In this document: in pieces, positions 34,880 through 44,353 of the stretch
Layout: every line of letters starts with the position of its first letter
How positions within the stretch are numbered: position 1 is the stretch's first letter
NCBI GenBank assembly: GCA_965198715.1
Contig: CBDAPV010000002.1
Location: 496,001 to 560,000, forward strand
Length of the DNA: 64,000 nucleotides
Source of the DNA: RH-AL1 sp965198715
GTDB lineage: Bacteria > Pseudomonadota > Alphaproteobacteria > Rhizobiales > Beijerinckiaceae
Direction of reading: 5' to 3'
Notes under the pieces: model-generated
Seen by the model: the letters and a program-made list of their open reading frames with translations, nothing else
Told to the model about the DNA's origin: nothing
Databases searched by the model: none
Program-made: the position numbers and the translations under genes

Positions 34880-35686
34880 TCAGGCCGCCGTGCCGACGGA
34901 GGCGCCGAAGGCCGGCTCGTCGCGTTCGGCGCTGCTCGCCTCCAGGATCGACAGACGACGCAGGCGGCGGCGCAGGATCTCGTTGCGGATCGCGGCGAGG
35001 TGAAGGGTGAAGAACAGCGTCGTGAACGCGAGCATCATGGTGAACAGCGGCCAGAGCATCGGCTTGGCGACGGCCGAACCGTTGAGTCCGAAGGACGCCG
35101 CCTGATGCAGCGTGTTCCACCATTGCACCGAGAAATGGATGATGGGGATGATCACGACGGCGGTCAGCGTGAAGATCGCGGCGGCCTTGGCGGCCCGGCC
35201 TGGATCCTCGAACACTTGCCAGATCGCGACGAGGCCGAGGTAGATTAGGAACAGAATGAGGACGGACGTGAGCCGAGCGTCCCAGACCCACCAGGTACCC
35301 CACATCGGCTTGCCCCATAGCGAACCGGTGGTGAGGCAAATGAAAGTGAAGCCGGCACCTAGGGGCGCGGCGGCCTTCTGCGCGGCGTCGGCAACGGGAT
35401 GGCGCCACACCAGGGTACCGAGTGCAGCGACGGTCATGACCATATAGACCATCATGGCTAGCCACGCCGCCGGCACATGAAGGTACATGATCATGACGGT
35501 TCGACCCTGCTGATAGTCGTCGGGGCCGAGATAGGCGAGCGTCAGGCCCACCACGAAGAGCAGGGCAGTCACGCCGGCCAACAATGGGACCAGGATGCCG
35601 GCGAGGCGCAAGAATCGAGTCGGGCTGGCGAGACCTCCCAACCAGGACAACGATAAGCGGGCGAGACGCAGGGAGTTCGCAGGCAT
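34880..35686 (-). CDS. ccmC: Heme exporter protein CcmC
   Basis: The product has 268 residues and six membrane segments. The tryptophan-rich heme-handling motif WGTWWVWDARLTS lies near residue 130, and the conserved histidines sit in MYLHVPAAWLA and IIHFSVQWWNTLHQ. It loads heme onto CcmE in the periplasm during c-type cytochrome maturation. The ccmA and ccmB genes, often directly upstream, are not in this window; upstream is a DUF4112 gene. Confidence 0.95.
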   Translation of the reverse strand: MPANSLRLARLSLSWLGGLASPTRFLRLAGILVPLLAGVTALLFVVGLTLAYLGPDDYQQGRTVMIMYLHVPAAWLAMMVYMVMTVAALGTLVWRHPVADAAQKAAAPLGAGFTFICLTTGSLWGKPMWGTWWVWDARLTSVLILFLIYLGLVAIWQVFEDPGRAAKAAAIFTLTAVVIIPIIHFSVQWWNTLHQAASFGLNGSAVAKPMLWPLFTMMLAFTTLFFTLHLAAIRNEILRRRLRRLSILEASSAERDEPAFGASVGTAA

Positions 35687-35765
35687 ATCCTATGTCTACG
35701 TCTGCAGCGAAGCCGGCGCAATCGCATCGGCTTGCTCGACGCCCCTTCCGATCGTCGCAGCGCAA

Positions 35766-36158
35766 TCAGATCTGCTGGCGGCCCACGTGCTTCTCGATGA
35801 TGGCGAGGTTGCGGACGTTGGCCTTGAACCAGGTGTCGGCGAGATCGCCCAGGATCGGCGTGACACCAAGGATGAGGTCGAGCGCGACGTTGCCGGCCAT
35901 CGCCGCCAGGGCGCGCTTGGGAAGACCAAGACGCTTGCCTTCGTAGACGAAGTAGCAGGCGATGCCGGCAGTCGCGAGGTCGCCCACTCCCGGCGCCAGT
36001 CCGATGATCGTGTCGGCGCCAAAGCGGAAGCCGCCGGGCAGGCGCACGGCCGTGTCGAGGAAGTTGGCGAGCCAGCGCAGGCGCTTCATGGTGGCGGCGA
36101 CGTCGATGTCGCGCGCCGGCTCGTAGCGTCCGGCGAAACCCGATGCAGTCGCGGTCAT
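35766..36158 (-). CDS. DUF4112 domain membrane protein
   Basis: The product is about 130 residues. The core LANFLDTAVRLPGGFRFGAD, then GLAPGVGDLATAG and ILGVTPILGDLADTWFKAN, is the DUF4112 pattern with two hydrophobic segments around paired Gly-Asp turns. The family has no known function and is common in alphaproteobacteria. The ATG at 36158 has GGAG at a good distance; an ATG nine bases upstream is too close to it. It stands between the methyltransferase and ccmC genes on the same strand. Confidence 0.75.
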   Translation of the reverse strand: MTATASGFAGRYEPARDIDVAATMKRLRWLANFLDTAVRLPGGFRFGADTIIGLAPGVGDLATAGIACYFVYEGKRLGLPKRALAAMAGNVALDLILGVTPILGDLADTWFKANVRNLAIIEKHVGRQQI

Positions 36159-36209
36159 GGTTATCATCTCCGGCCGCCAGCTCGGCCTGGCCAAGAGATG
36201 GGAAACGCC

Positions 36210-36974
36210 TCAGGGCTCTTCAACGGGGCGGTCGCGCGCCACCGCGCCGACCGGACGGGCGACCAGCGCCGGCTGGATCGCCGGCGCCATGCGCCGCGCC
36301 AGCTGCCGCCGCAGGATCGGGCGATAGAGCTGCTTTTGCGCTTCCACGACCAGCACGCCCGCGCCAGGCAGGGCGAGCTGCGCCCCGATGCGCTCGAAGG
36401 CCGGCGCCGAGCGCAGGAACAGCTGCCGCCCGATCGGCGGCATGTAGAGCGCCTCGGTCCAGTGCGTCGGCGAGAACAGCGTCTCCCGCATCAGGTCGCG
36501 CAATTGCGAGCGGGAATAGGGTTGGCCGTGGCCGAACGGCGTCGAGTCGACCCTGGCCCATAGCCCGGCGCGGCTCGGCGTGACGGCGACGACGCGACCA
36601 CCCGGTGTCAAAACGCGCCAGACTTCGGCGAGCAGGTCGCGAGGGTGCTCTGTGATCTCCAGAGCATGGATCAGCAGAACCCGGTCGATGCAGCTGTCGG
36701 GCAGGGGGAGGGCGCTTGTATCGACCAGAGCGGAGGCCGAACGGCCGGCGGCGGGCCAATTCACCACGCCCTGCTCTGCCGGCATGAACGCCAGCACTCG
36801 CACCGCCTCGTCGCGATACACGTCAAGGAACGGGACGGCGTAACCGATGCCTAGCACCGAGGTGCCGCAGCATGAAGCGAAGCGCTCGCGCACGAGCCGA
36901 CCGACAAGCCGCCGCGTCACCGCGCCGAGCGGCGTGGCATAGAAGGTCCGCAGATCGACGACATCAAGGGCCAT
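36210..36974 (-). CDS. Class I SAM-dependent methyltransferase
   Basis: The product is about 254 residues. The SAM-binding start is SVLGIGYAVPFLDVYRD. The motif VLLIHALEITEHPRDLLAEV and the post-II segment WRVLTPGGRVVAVTPSRAGL are typical of methyltransferase type 11 domains. The C-terminal 60 residues are unlike catalytic domains and are rich in Arg and Ala. It is divergent from gloB with about 100 bases between the starts, a pairing I know from other Hyphomicrobiales. The substrate is unknown. Confidence 0.8.
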   Translation of the reverse strand: MALDVVDLRTFYATPLGAVTRRLVGRLVRERFASCCGTSVLGIGYAVPFLDVYRDEAVRVLAFMPAEQGVVNWPAAGRSASALVDTSALPLPDSCIDRVLLIHALEITEHPRDLLAEVWRVLTPGGRVVAVTPSRAGLWARVDSTPFGHGQPYSRSQLRDLMRETLFSPTHWTEALYMPPIGRQLFLRSAPAFERIGAQLALPGAGVLVVEAQKQLYRPILRRQLARRMAPAIQPALVARPVGAVARDRPVEEP

Positions 36975-37076
36975 GGGCGCACAGACTGCCACAATCGGCG
37001 CCGCCTTGCACCTGCGGCAACCTCGTTCACGATCGCATCGTTAGCGGGCGCTTTCTCGCGCTCCGGAGCCCACTGC

Positions 37077-37847
37077 ATGCCCGCCCAAGTCCACCAGTTC
37101 CTCTGCCTCAGCGACAATTACGGCGTGCTACTCCACGATCCCGAGACGCGGGCGACGGCCACGATCGACGTGCCAGAGGCGGCGCCGGTCCTCGAGGCGC
37201 TCGCCGACAAGGGCTGGGATCTCACCGACATCCTCGTTACGCATCACCACGCCGACCATACCCAGGGTATAGCCGAGGTGAAGAAGCGCTTCCCGCACGC
37301 CCGGATCGTCGGACCGGCCAAGGAGCAGGCGAAGATCGGCAAGCTCGATCTCGCGCTCGGCGAGGGCGACTACGTCAGTGTCGGCGCGCTCAAAGCCAAG
37401 GTGCTGGAGACGCCCGGTCATACCAGCGGACACATCGTGTACTGGTTCGAGGCCGAGGACCTGCTGTTCGCCGGCGACACGCTGTTCGCGCTCGGCTGCG
37501 GACGCCCCTTCGAGGAGCCGCCGCGTGTTCTCTACCACTCGCTGATGAAGCTCGCCCGGTTGCCCGGCTCGGTGGAGGTCTATTGCGGGCACGAGTATAC
37601 GCAGTCCAACGCCAGGTTCGCGGTCGGCATCGACAACGGCAATGAGCTGCTGGTCGAAAGAGCGGAGGCGATCGACGCGCTGCGGGCCAAGGGCGAGGCC
37701 ACGCTGCCCACCACGATCTCGATCGAGCGTGCCACCAACCCGTTCCTGCGAGCGGACGATCCCGAACTCAAGGCGGCGATGGGGATGGCCAACGCCGATG
37801 GGGAGGATGTCTTCGCCGCCTTGCGCGAACGCAAGAACCGGGGATGA
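37077..37847 (+). CDS. gloB: Hydroxyacylglutathione hydrolase (glyoxalase II)
   Basis: The product has 256 residues. It is a metallo-beta-lactamase fold enzyme that hydrolyses S-D-lactoylglutathione to lactate and glutathione in methylglyoxal detoxification. The metal site THHHADHTQG lies near residue 56, with further ligands in ETPGHTSGH, FAGDTLFALGCGR and CGHEYT. The C-terminal substrate-binding part has RATNPFLRADDPEL. The ATG at 37077 has GGAG nine bases before it. Confidence 0.94.
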   Translation: MPAQVHQFLCLSDNYGVLLHDPETRATATIDVPEAAPVLEALADKGWDLTDILVTHHHADHTQGIAEVKKRFPHARIVGPAKEQAKIGKLDLALGEGDYVSVGALKAKVLETPGHTSGHIVYWFEAEDLLFAGDTLFALGCGRPFEEPPRVLYHSLMKLARLPGSVEVYCGHEYTQSNARFAVGIDNGNELLVERAEAIDALRAKGEATLPTTISIERATNPFLRADDPELKAAMGMANADGEDVFAALRERKNRG

Positions 37848-37935
37848 CGACGACTGTCGTTCGCGTCATCCCTAAAGGAATCTTAGGACAAGCATCTTAC
37901 CTTGCGTCGATAGCGTTGCGGCCACGGAGACCAAG

Positions 37936-39633
37936 GTGCCGATTTCGAGCAATGCACTCGGCTTGAGCCTTGGGCCGGACGCGCTTTTCCCGGAAGACCC
38001 GGCCCTCGTCCCGACCTCCGAGGTCGTCTACGACTGGGACCTCGCCACCGACGAGATCACCTGGTCGCCGAGCTATGCCCTTGTCCTTGGCTTGCCGTCA
38101 CTCGAACTGGTCTCGACGGGCCTCGGCTACGCCGAGCATCTCGCCGCTGAAAGTCCGTCATCGCGCTACGAGGCGATCATGGCGCCGGGCGGATGCGACG
38201 CTGGCGGCGGCGTTGTGTTCAAGGCGGTCTACGGCCTCATCGAGCACAAGCGGGCGCAAACGCAGCCCGTTTGGGTCGAGGATTCGGGGCGCTGGTTCGC
38301 CGATGCCGGCGATCGGCCTTCCCGCGTCCACGGGATCATCCGCGTTGTCACCGAGCGCTTCGAGGCGGAGCGTCGGCAGACCGTCTCGGCGCAGCGTGAT
38401 CCCGCGACCGGCGTTTTCAACCGCGCGTTCTTCGTCGAACACGTGGCCCGCCAGCTGTCGCTCGCGGCGCGCAAGAACTCGACCTTCGCAGTGCTCCTGA
38501 TCGGCCTCGACCTGGCCGGATCGTCCGATCCGGTCCCTGAGGACCAGATCATCGAGGCGGTGGCGCGCATGCGCCTCCAGATGCGCTCGCACGAGGTGGT
38601 CGCCCGGCATGCCGGCGCCAAGTTCACCGTGCTGCTCGAGGCGTGCAACGAGGCGCAGGCGGCAGCGGCGGCGGAACGACTGATCGCCTCGATGACCGAT
38701 AGGAAAACGGGCACGCCGCGCCTGTTGCCGCGCATCGGCGCGGTGATCGCGCCGGCCCACGGGCGCACGCCGCAGGCGCTGCTGCAATTCGCCGAGGAGG
38801 CGCTCGAGGCGGCGCGCCAGCCCAACGGCCCCGACTACGTGCGCCACGAGCCCGGCATGAGTCGCAGCGCCTCACGTCAGGCCGTCCGCACCTCCGACGA
38901 GATTCTGCTAGCCTTGAGGGAGGGGCGCGTGGCGCTGGCGCTGCAGCCGATCGTCGATGCCCGCACCCGAGAGGTTGCCTTCTACGAAGGACTTGTACGC
39001 ATCGTGCGGCCTGACGGGCCGCCGATGATGCCCGATGCGCTCATCGCCAGTGCCGAAAGAGACGGGCTGGTCTCGCTCATCGATCGCCGCGTCATCGAGA
39101 TCGCCTTCTCGCTGATGACGGCCGATCGCAAGCTGCACCTCTCGATCAATGCCTCCCCGGCGAGCCTCGCCGAGCCGTGCTGGTTCGAGCACCTGCGCAC
39201 CGCCTCGCGGCTCCGTCCCGATGCGGCGCGCCGCCTGACCATCGAGGTGACAGAGACCTGCGCCATCGGCGACATTGATACGACGCGGGTGACCCTGGCG
39301 GCGATCAAGCCGCTGGGCGTAAAGCTCGCAATCGACGATTTCGGCTCCGGGCACTCCTCGTTCAAGACTCTGCGCCAGCTGCCGGTCGACTTCCTTAAGA
39401 TCGATGGCGCCTTCTGCCAGAACCTCGCCTCGTCGCAGGACGACCGCTTCTTCATCCGCACGCTGATCGATCTCGCCCGCAACCTGCAGATCCCGACCGT
39501 GGCCGAATGGGTCGAGGACGAGGAGACGGCCCGCATCCTGACCGAGTGGGGCATCACCTACCTGCAGGGTCACCTGTTGGGGGCAGCGCAGCTGGCCGTG
39601 ACGCCCAAGGTGGGGCGGTCCGGCGCGCGCTGA
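37936..39633 (+). CDS. PAS-like/degenerate GGDEF/EAL protein (likely c-di-GMP phosphodiesterase)
   Basis: The product has 565 residues. The N-terminal part (VVYDWDLATDEITWSPSYAL) resembles a PAS domain. The middle part aligns with GGDEF domains (RDPATGVFNRAFFVEHVARQ), but the active-site motif reads AGAKF instead of GGDEF, so cyclase activity is unlikely. The C-terminal EAL domain keeps its catalytic residues: FYEGLVRI, INASPASL, EVTETCAI, IDDFGSGHSS, LKIDGAF, AEWVED and QGH. It therefore probably degrades c-di-GMP in the cytoplasm. The start is a GTG with GGAG upstream. No membrane segment is seen. Confidence 0.88.
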   Translation: MPISSNALGLSLGPDALFPEDPALVPTSEVVYDWDLATDEITWSPSYALVLGLPSLELVSTGLGYAEHLAAESPSSRYEAIMAPGGCDAGGGVVFKAVYGLIEHKRAQTQPVWVEDSGRWFADAGDRPSRVHGIIRVVTERFEAERRQTVSAQRDPATGVFNRAFFVEHVARQLSLAARKNSTFAVLLIGLDLAGSSDPVPEDQIIEAVARMRLQMRSHEVVARHAGAKFTVLLEACNEAQAAAAAERLIASMTDRKTGTPRLLPRIGAVIAPAHGRTPQALLQFAEEALEAARQPNGPDYVRHEPGMSRSASRQAVRTSDEILLALREGRVALALQPIVDARTREVAFYEGLVRIVRPDGPPMMPDALIASAERDGLVSLIDRRVIEIAFSLMTADRKLHLSINASPASLAEPCWFEHLRTASRLRPDAARRLTIEVTETCAIGDIDTTRVTLAAIKPLGVKLAIDDFGSGHSSFKTLRQLPVDFLKIDGAFCQNLASSQDDRFFIRTLIDLARNLQIPTVAEWVEDEETARILTEWGITYLQGHLLGAAQLAVTPKVGRSGAR

Positions 39634-39711
39634 GGCTGGCGCAGAAGCGGCTCGAGTATCCGCCCGGGATGGCTACGACGATGCCGGGAGCCTCATCGGT
39701 AGAATGAGACG

Positions 39712-39729
39712 CGGCTTGAGCCGGTTTTT
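39712..39729 (+). terminator. Possible weak terminator after the EAL gene
   Basis: CGGC-TTGA-GCCG is followed directly by GTTTTT, 78 bases after the stop codon. The stem has only four or five pairs, so the call is weak. Confidence 0.3.
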
Positions 39730-39764
39730 GCACGCCGCTACATCTGGCTCGTCGGGGCGTCGAT

Positions 39765-40643
39765 CTATTCGACGTTCTGCACCTGCTCGCGCAGCTGCTC
39801 GATCTCGACCCTCAGCTCGAGGCCCATCGCGGTGAGCGCGGCATCGTCGACCTTGGCGCAGAAGGTCGAGGCCTCGCGGCTCATCTCCTGAGCCAGGAAG
39901 TCGAGCCTTCGCCCGACGGGGCCGCCTTCTGCCAGGAGCTGGCGCGCGGCGGCGACATGGGCCTGCAGCCGGTCGAGTTCCTCCCGCACGTCGGCCCGGG
40001 CGGCGAGGATCAGCGCCTCCTGGTGCAGCCGGTCCGGGGCGAGCGCGTGACGTTCGGCGAGCGTCGCGATCGTTGCTGCGAGCTTGGCGCGGATGACCGT
40101 GGGCGTGCGCTGCGGGGCGTCGTCGGCGGCGGTGGTGAGCCGGGCGATAGCGGCGAGGCGGGTTCCCAGCACGTCGCGGAGCGCCGCGCCTTCGACCTCG
40201 CGCATCGCCACAAGCGCGTCGAGGGCGTCGTCTAGACCTGCGGCGCAATCTGCCTTCAAGGTCTCGGCGGCAACGGGATCGTGGACGCGCTCGGCGGTCT
40301 CGACCATGCCGGGCAGCGCCAGCAGGCCGTCGAGGGTCGCCGGGCCGATGCCGGGCGGCAGCGGCACGTCGGCCAGCGTCTGCGTTAGCGCCGCGAGCTT
40401 CTCGGTGTCGACGCGAAGCTGCACGGGCAGTTTCTCGCGCGTTATCGTGAGTGCGGCGTGGCAGGTGCCGCGGGCGAGACGGACGCCGATGCGCTTGCGC
40501 GCCTCGATCTCGAGCGCATCGAAGCCTGGCGGCAGGCGTAGCCTGAGGTCGAGGCCCTTGGCGTTGACGGTCTTGAGCTCCCAGGTCCAGCGCGCCGGGC
40601 CGCTGTCGCCGGCGACCTGGGCGAGCCCGGTCATGCTGCGCAC
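39765..40643 (-). CDS. YicC-family endoribonuclease
   Basis: The product is about 292 residues, the usual length. The N-terminal RSMTGLAQVAGDSGPARW and the C-terminal RLDFLAQEMSREASTFCAK mark the YicC/YloC family (DUF1732), recently shown to be endoribonucleases that act on small RNAs. The frame is open far upstream inside mltG; the GTG at 40643 gives the family's normal N-terminus, though an ATG nine bases later is possible. It follows mltG by 34 bases. The gmk gene, which often follows yicC in this group, is not present here. Confidence 0.9.
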   Translation of the reverse strand: MRSMTGLAQVAGDSGPARWTWELKTVNAKGLDLRLRLPPGFDALEIEARKRIGVRLARGTCHAALTITREKLPVQLRVDTEKLAALTQTLADVPLPPGIGPATLDGLLALPGMVETAERVHDPVAAETLKADCAAGLDDALDALVAMREVEGAALRDVLGTRLAAIARLTTAADDAPQRTPTVIRAKLAATIATLAERHALAPDRLHQEALILAARADVREELDRLQAHVAAARQLLAEGGPVGRRLDFLAQEMSREASTFCAKVDDAALTAMGLELRVEIEQLREQVQNVE

Positions 40644-40677
40644 CGCGGCTGCGCCGGAGGCAGGCACCGGTGTCCGA

Positions 40678-42417
40678 TCAGTAGTGGACAAGGTCGGCGG
40701 GGATCGTCTTGGCGGTGTTGAGGTCGTAGCTCTTGTTGCGCAGCGGATCGAACGGCGTGTTCTCGGAGGCGTCGAAGATCCTGGGATGCGCCGGCGGCGC
40801 CTTCGCCGGCACGGCCGCTGCGCCATCGCCGTCGGGGTCGGCGAAGAGGTCGGAATGGTCGGGACCGCGCACGTCGAGCAAGGCGGCGCGCGTCTCGCGC
40901 GTGGCGACGGGATGCGCCGCGAGCGTCGCCGCCGGCATCGTCGCGGCGGTCGGCGTCTGGGCCACGTCCGTGGTTGCCGCAGCAGGGCTATCGGTGATGG
41001 GTCCGTCGAGCAGGTCGACTTTCGCGGTCTGCTTGGCCTGCCCATCGGAGAAAGCGAAGCTCATCGCATCAAGGTCGGCGTAACGCGCCGGCTCCTGGCG
41101 GGTTGAAGGCGTATTCGTGACTCGCGAACCGGCCGACGAAGCCCCGCGTTCTTCCGCGGCAGCGATGCGCGCGATGTCGTGGTTCGCCGTCGGATCCATG
41201 AACAGGACCCTCGTGCCCAGGCTCGTGCTGGCCACCGCCATCGGCAGAGCTCCGAAAGCCGCGTCGTCGCCGGCGTCGCTGCGCTGGTCGCTCGGTTTGC
41301 TGCCAGGCGACGGCTGCGTCGCCGTCGGCGACAGCTTGTCGACGTCGACCTTGTCCTTGGCGACGCGCTCGATCTGGCGCCAGCGCTGGACGTTGCGGTT
41401 GTGCTCCTCGACCGTTCCGGAGAAAGCGTGTCCGCCGGAACCGTCGGCGACGAAATAGAGGTCCGAGGTGCGCGAGGGGTTGGCCACGGCCTCGAGGGCG
41501 GCGCGGCCGGGATTGTCGATCGGCCCCGGCGGCAGCCCGTCGATCTGGTAGGTGTTGTAGGGCGTGCGGCGATCGAGCTCGGAGCGCGTGATCGAGTGGC
41601 CGAGCGTGCCCTGTCCCGCGACGAGACCGTAGACGATGGTCGGGTCGGACTGCAGCCGCATGTGTTTGCGCATGCGATTGATGAACACGCCGGCGACGCG
41701 CGAGCGCTCGTCGGCCTTGCCGGTCTCCTTCTCCACGACGGAAGCCAAGGTGACCATGTCGTAAGGGGCGTGCAGCGGCAGGTCGGGGGTGCGACGCGCC
41801 CAGATCTGCTCCACCATCTTGTGATCGGCTTCCTGCATGCGCAGGATCACAGCGGCGCGGGTTTCGCCGCGGTAGACCTTGTAGGTGTCGGGCATCAGAG
41901 ATCCCTCGCGCGGCACGTCCTTGACGTCGCCGACGAGCAGGTCGCTCTCCTTCAGCCGCTGCACGATCTGCTGGCTGGTCAGACCTTCCGGCACCGAGAA
42001 CGGATGCAGGTACTGCTTGCCGGAGACCAGCGTGTCGATCACCTCCTGCAGGCTGGCGTGCGCCTTGAAGAGGTATTCGGCGGCCTTGACCTGCCCGCGC
42101 TTGCCGGTGCCGGTTAGCACGACGTTGAGGGCAAGAGGGCTGTCGACCACGCCCTCATTCGCGAGCTTGTCGATGATGTCGGGCAGGTCGGTATGAGGGG
42201 CGATGTAGACGATCTTGTTGGCCGTCAACGGCCCCGGTTCCTGCAGGCGCGCCCGACCCCAGGTGAACAAAGCCAGCGCGCCGACGGCAACGATGGCGAG
42301 GAACGAAACGAAGCCTGACAGCATCGAGAGCGTTGGACGCCGCTTTTTCGGCAACCTCGGCGGCGGCGGAGGCGGAGCCTCCGGCTGAAGCGCTTCGTTG
42401 GGGCTTTGCGGCGTCAT
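40678..42417 (-). CDS. mltG: Endolytic murein transglycosylase MltG with long C-terminal extension
   Basis: The product is about 579 residues. An N-terminal cytoplasmic part rich in proline is followed by one membrane helix (GFVSFLAIVAVGALALF) and a YceG domain with a LysM-like part. The catalytic segment is LASVVEKETGKADERSRVAG, with the active glutamate, then QSDPTIVYGL and YNTYQIDGLPPGPI. It cuts nascent peptidoglycan strands and so sets glycan length. After about residue 380 there are some 200 residues of Ala/Thr/Pro-rich, apparently disordered sequence not found in E. coli MltG. It lies 125 bases downstream of fabF. Confidence 0.92.
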   Translation of the reverse strand: MTPQSPNEALQPEAPPPPPPRLPKKRRPTLSMLSGFVSFLAIVAVGALALFTWGRARLQEPGPLTANKIVYIAPHTDLPDIIDKLANEGVVDSPLALNVVLTGTGKRGQVKAAEYLFKAHASLQEVIDTLVSGKQYLHPFSVPEGLTSQQIVQRLKESDLLVGDVKDVPREGSLMPDTYKVYRGETRAAVILRMQEADHKMVEQIWARRTPDLPLHAPYDMVTLASVVEKETGKADERSRVAGVFINRMRKHMRLQSDPTIVYGLVAGQGTLGHSITRSELDRRTPYNTYQIDGLPPGPIDNPGRAALEAVANPSRTSDLYFVADGSGGHAFSGTVEEHNRNVQRWRQIERVAKDKVDVDKLSPTATQPSPGSKPSDQRSDAGDDAAFGALPMAVASTSLGTRVLFMDPTANHDIARIAAAEERGASSAGSRVTNTPSTRQEPARYADLDAMSFAFSDGQAKQTAKVDLLDGPITDSPAAATTDVAQTPTAATMPAATLAAHPVATRETRAALLDVRGPDHSDLFADPDGDGAAAVPAKAPPAHPRIFDASENTPFDPLRNKSYDLNTAKTIPADLVHY

Positions 42418-42542
42418 CGCGCGAATTGGTTCCTCGAAGCGCCACGAAGTTCGGGGCCGCCGAGAGGCATCCGACAAGGCCGACCCACGGCTAAGCCGTC
42501 AATATGGCGAAAGCTGGAATGGTGCGCAGGGGCGGCCGCCGC

Positions 42543-43805
42543 TCACCTGGCATGGGTGAGGATGAGGCAGGCGTTGGTGCCGCCGAAACCAAAGGAATTA
42601 GACAGCACGAATTCGACATCGCGCTTGCGCGCCTCGTGCGGCACCAAGTCGATGCGGGCGAAATCGGGCGGGTTGTCAAGGTTGATGGTCGGCGGTACGA
42701 TCTGGTCACGCAAGGCCAGCACCGAGAAGACTGCTTCGACCGCGCCGGCAGCGCCGAGTAGATGGCCGATCGCCGATTTGGTCGAGGACATCGACAGCGA
42801 ATTAGTACCATCGCCAAGCAGCCGCTGCACGGTGCGCAGCTCGATCTCGTCGCCGAGCGGCGTCGAGGTGCCGTGAGCGTTGATGTAGTCGATGTCGCGC
42901 GGCTCGATACCGGCGCGCTTGATCGCCGCCTGCATGGCGCGGTAGGCGCCGTCGCCGCTCTCCGCCGGCGCGGTGATGTGGTAGGCGTCGCCCGACATGC
43001 CGTAGCCGATCACCTCGGCGTAGATCTTCGCGCCGCGCGCCTTGGCGTGATCGTAGGCTTCGAGCACGACGGCGCCGGCGCCCTCGCCCATGACGAAGCC
43101 GTCGCGGTCGCGATCGAATGGGCGCGACGCCTTCTCCGGCGCATCGTTGAAGTTCGTCGAGAGTGCCTTGCAGGCGGAGAAGCCGGCGATTCCGATCCGG
43201 CTGATCGTCGCCTCGCAACCGCCGGCGATCATGACGTCAGCGTCACCAAGCGCGATCAGCCGCGCGGCATCGCCGATCGCGTGCGTGCCCGACGCGCAGG
43301 CCGTGACGCAGGCGTGGTTGGGTCCGCGCAGCTTGTGCTTGATTGAGATGTAGCCGCCGGCGAGGTTGATCAGCCGTCCGGTGACGAAGAACGGCGAGAC
43401 GCGGCGAGGCCCTTTCTCGTGGAGGATGATGGCCTGGTCGGCGATGCCGTTGAGACCGCCGATGCCGGCGCCGAAGTACACTCCGGTCGCGATCTGGTCC
43501 TCGTCGGTCGAAGGGTGCCAGTCGGCATCGTCGAGAGCCTGGGTCGCAGCCCCCACCGCGAAGAGGATGAAATCGTCGACCTTGCGCTGGTCTTTGGGAT
43601 CCATCCAATGGTCGGGATTGAAGGTCCCGTTGGTGCCATCGCCGCGGGGCACGTTCATGGCGATGCGGCAGGCGAGATCGTCGGCCCGGAAAGCGATGAT
43701 GGGCTTAGCCGCGCACTCGCCGGCGAGCAGGCGCTTCCAGGACGCTTCGACGCCGCAGGCGAGCGGCGACACCATTCCAAGTCCTGTGACGACGACCCTA
43801 CGCAT
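42543..43805 (-). CDS. fabF: Beta-ketoacyl-[acyl-carrier-protein] synthase II
   Basis: The product is about 420 residues. It condenses malonyl-ACP with acyl-ACP in fatty acid elongation. The catalytic triad is present: Cys in TACASGTHAIGD, His in NAHGTSTPLGDEIE and His in SAIGHLLGAAGA. The start MRRVVVTGLGMVSPLACGV is the standard N-terminus. It follows acpP by 86 bases, as in most proteobacteria, and precedes mltG. Confidence 0.96.
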   Translation of the reverse strand: MRRVVVTGLGMVSPLACGVEASWKRLLAGECAAKPIIAFRADDLACRIAMNVPRGDGTNGTFNPDHWMDPKDQRKVDDFILFAVGAATQALDDADWHPSTDEDQIATGVYFGAGIGGLNGIADQAIILHEKGPRRVSPFFVTGRLINLAGGYISIKHKLRGPNHACVTACASGTHAIGDAARLIALGDADVMIAGGCEATISRIGIAGFSACKALSTNFNDAPEKASRPFDRDRDGFVMGEGAGAVVLEAYDHAKARGAKIYAEVIGYGMSGDAYHITAPAESGDGAYRAMQAAIKRAGIEPRDIDYINAHGTSTPLGDEIELRTVQRLLGDGTNSLSMSSTKSAIGHLLGAAGAVEAVFSVLALRDQIVPPTINLDNPPDFARIDLVPHEARKRDVEFVLSNSFGFGGTNACLILTHAR

Positions 43806-43891
43806 CCATAGCCCATGTCGGATTAAGTCGGCGCAACGCCGAAGGCGCCGGTGCGTGAGCAAGCCGGCGCCTTTGTGAAAGGAATGCCGGC

Positions 43892-44137
43892 TTAGGTTTG
43901 CGCGGCGGTGGCCTTGTCGAGGAACTTCACGGCGTCGCCGACGGTGACGATCGTCTCGGCGGCATCGTCGGGAATCTCGACGCTGAACTCTTCCTCGAAA
44001 GCCATCACCAGTTCCACCGTGTCCAGCGAATCGGCGCCGAGATCCTCAATGAAGTTCGCGTTGTCAGTGACCTTGTCGGCGTCCACTCCGAGGTGCTCGA
44101 TCACGATCTTCTTCACGCGGTCGGCCACATCACTCAT
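43892..44137 (-). CDS. acpP: Acyl carrier protein
   Basis: The product has 81 residues, very acidic. The phosphopantetheine attachment site is DLGADSLDTVELVMAFEEEF, with the modified serine in DSL. It carries the growing chain between FabD, FabG and FabF. AAGGAT lies about 10 bases before the ATG. The 216-base gap to fabG likely holds its own strong promoter. Confidence 0.97.
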   Translation of the reverse strand: MSDVADRVKKIVIEHLGVDADKVTDNANFIEDLGADSLDTVELVMAFEEEFSVEIPDDAAETIVTVGDAVKFLDKATAAQT

Positions 44138-44353
44138 CGTCTTCGATCCTTATCTTTCGCGGTCGGTCCGACCGTCATAGCCGGAGCGCAACCGCGTTCC
44201 CGGCAGCTTCACTAGAGTTCACGTCGACGCAAGTCGAGCGCTACACTCCCGTTTTCACCCCGAACGCATCGTACAAGCGGCGCTGCCTAGCACAATCGCC
44301 ACAGCAGTGCGAGTTGGCGGGGCGACCTGCGGATCCGACTTGCGGATCTAGCC

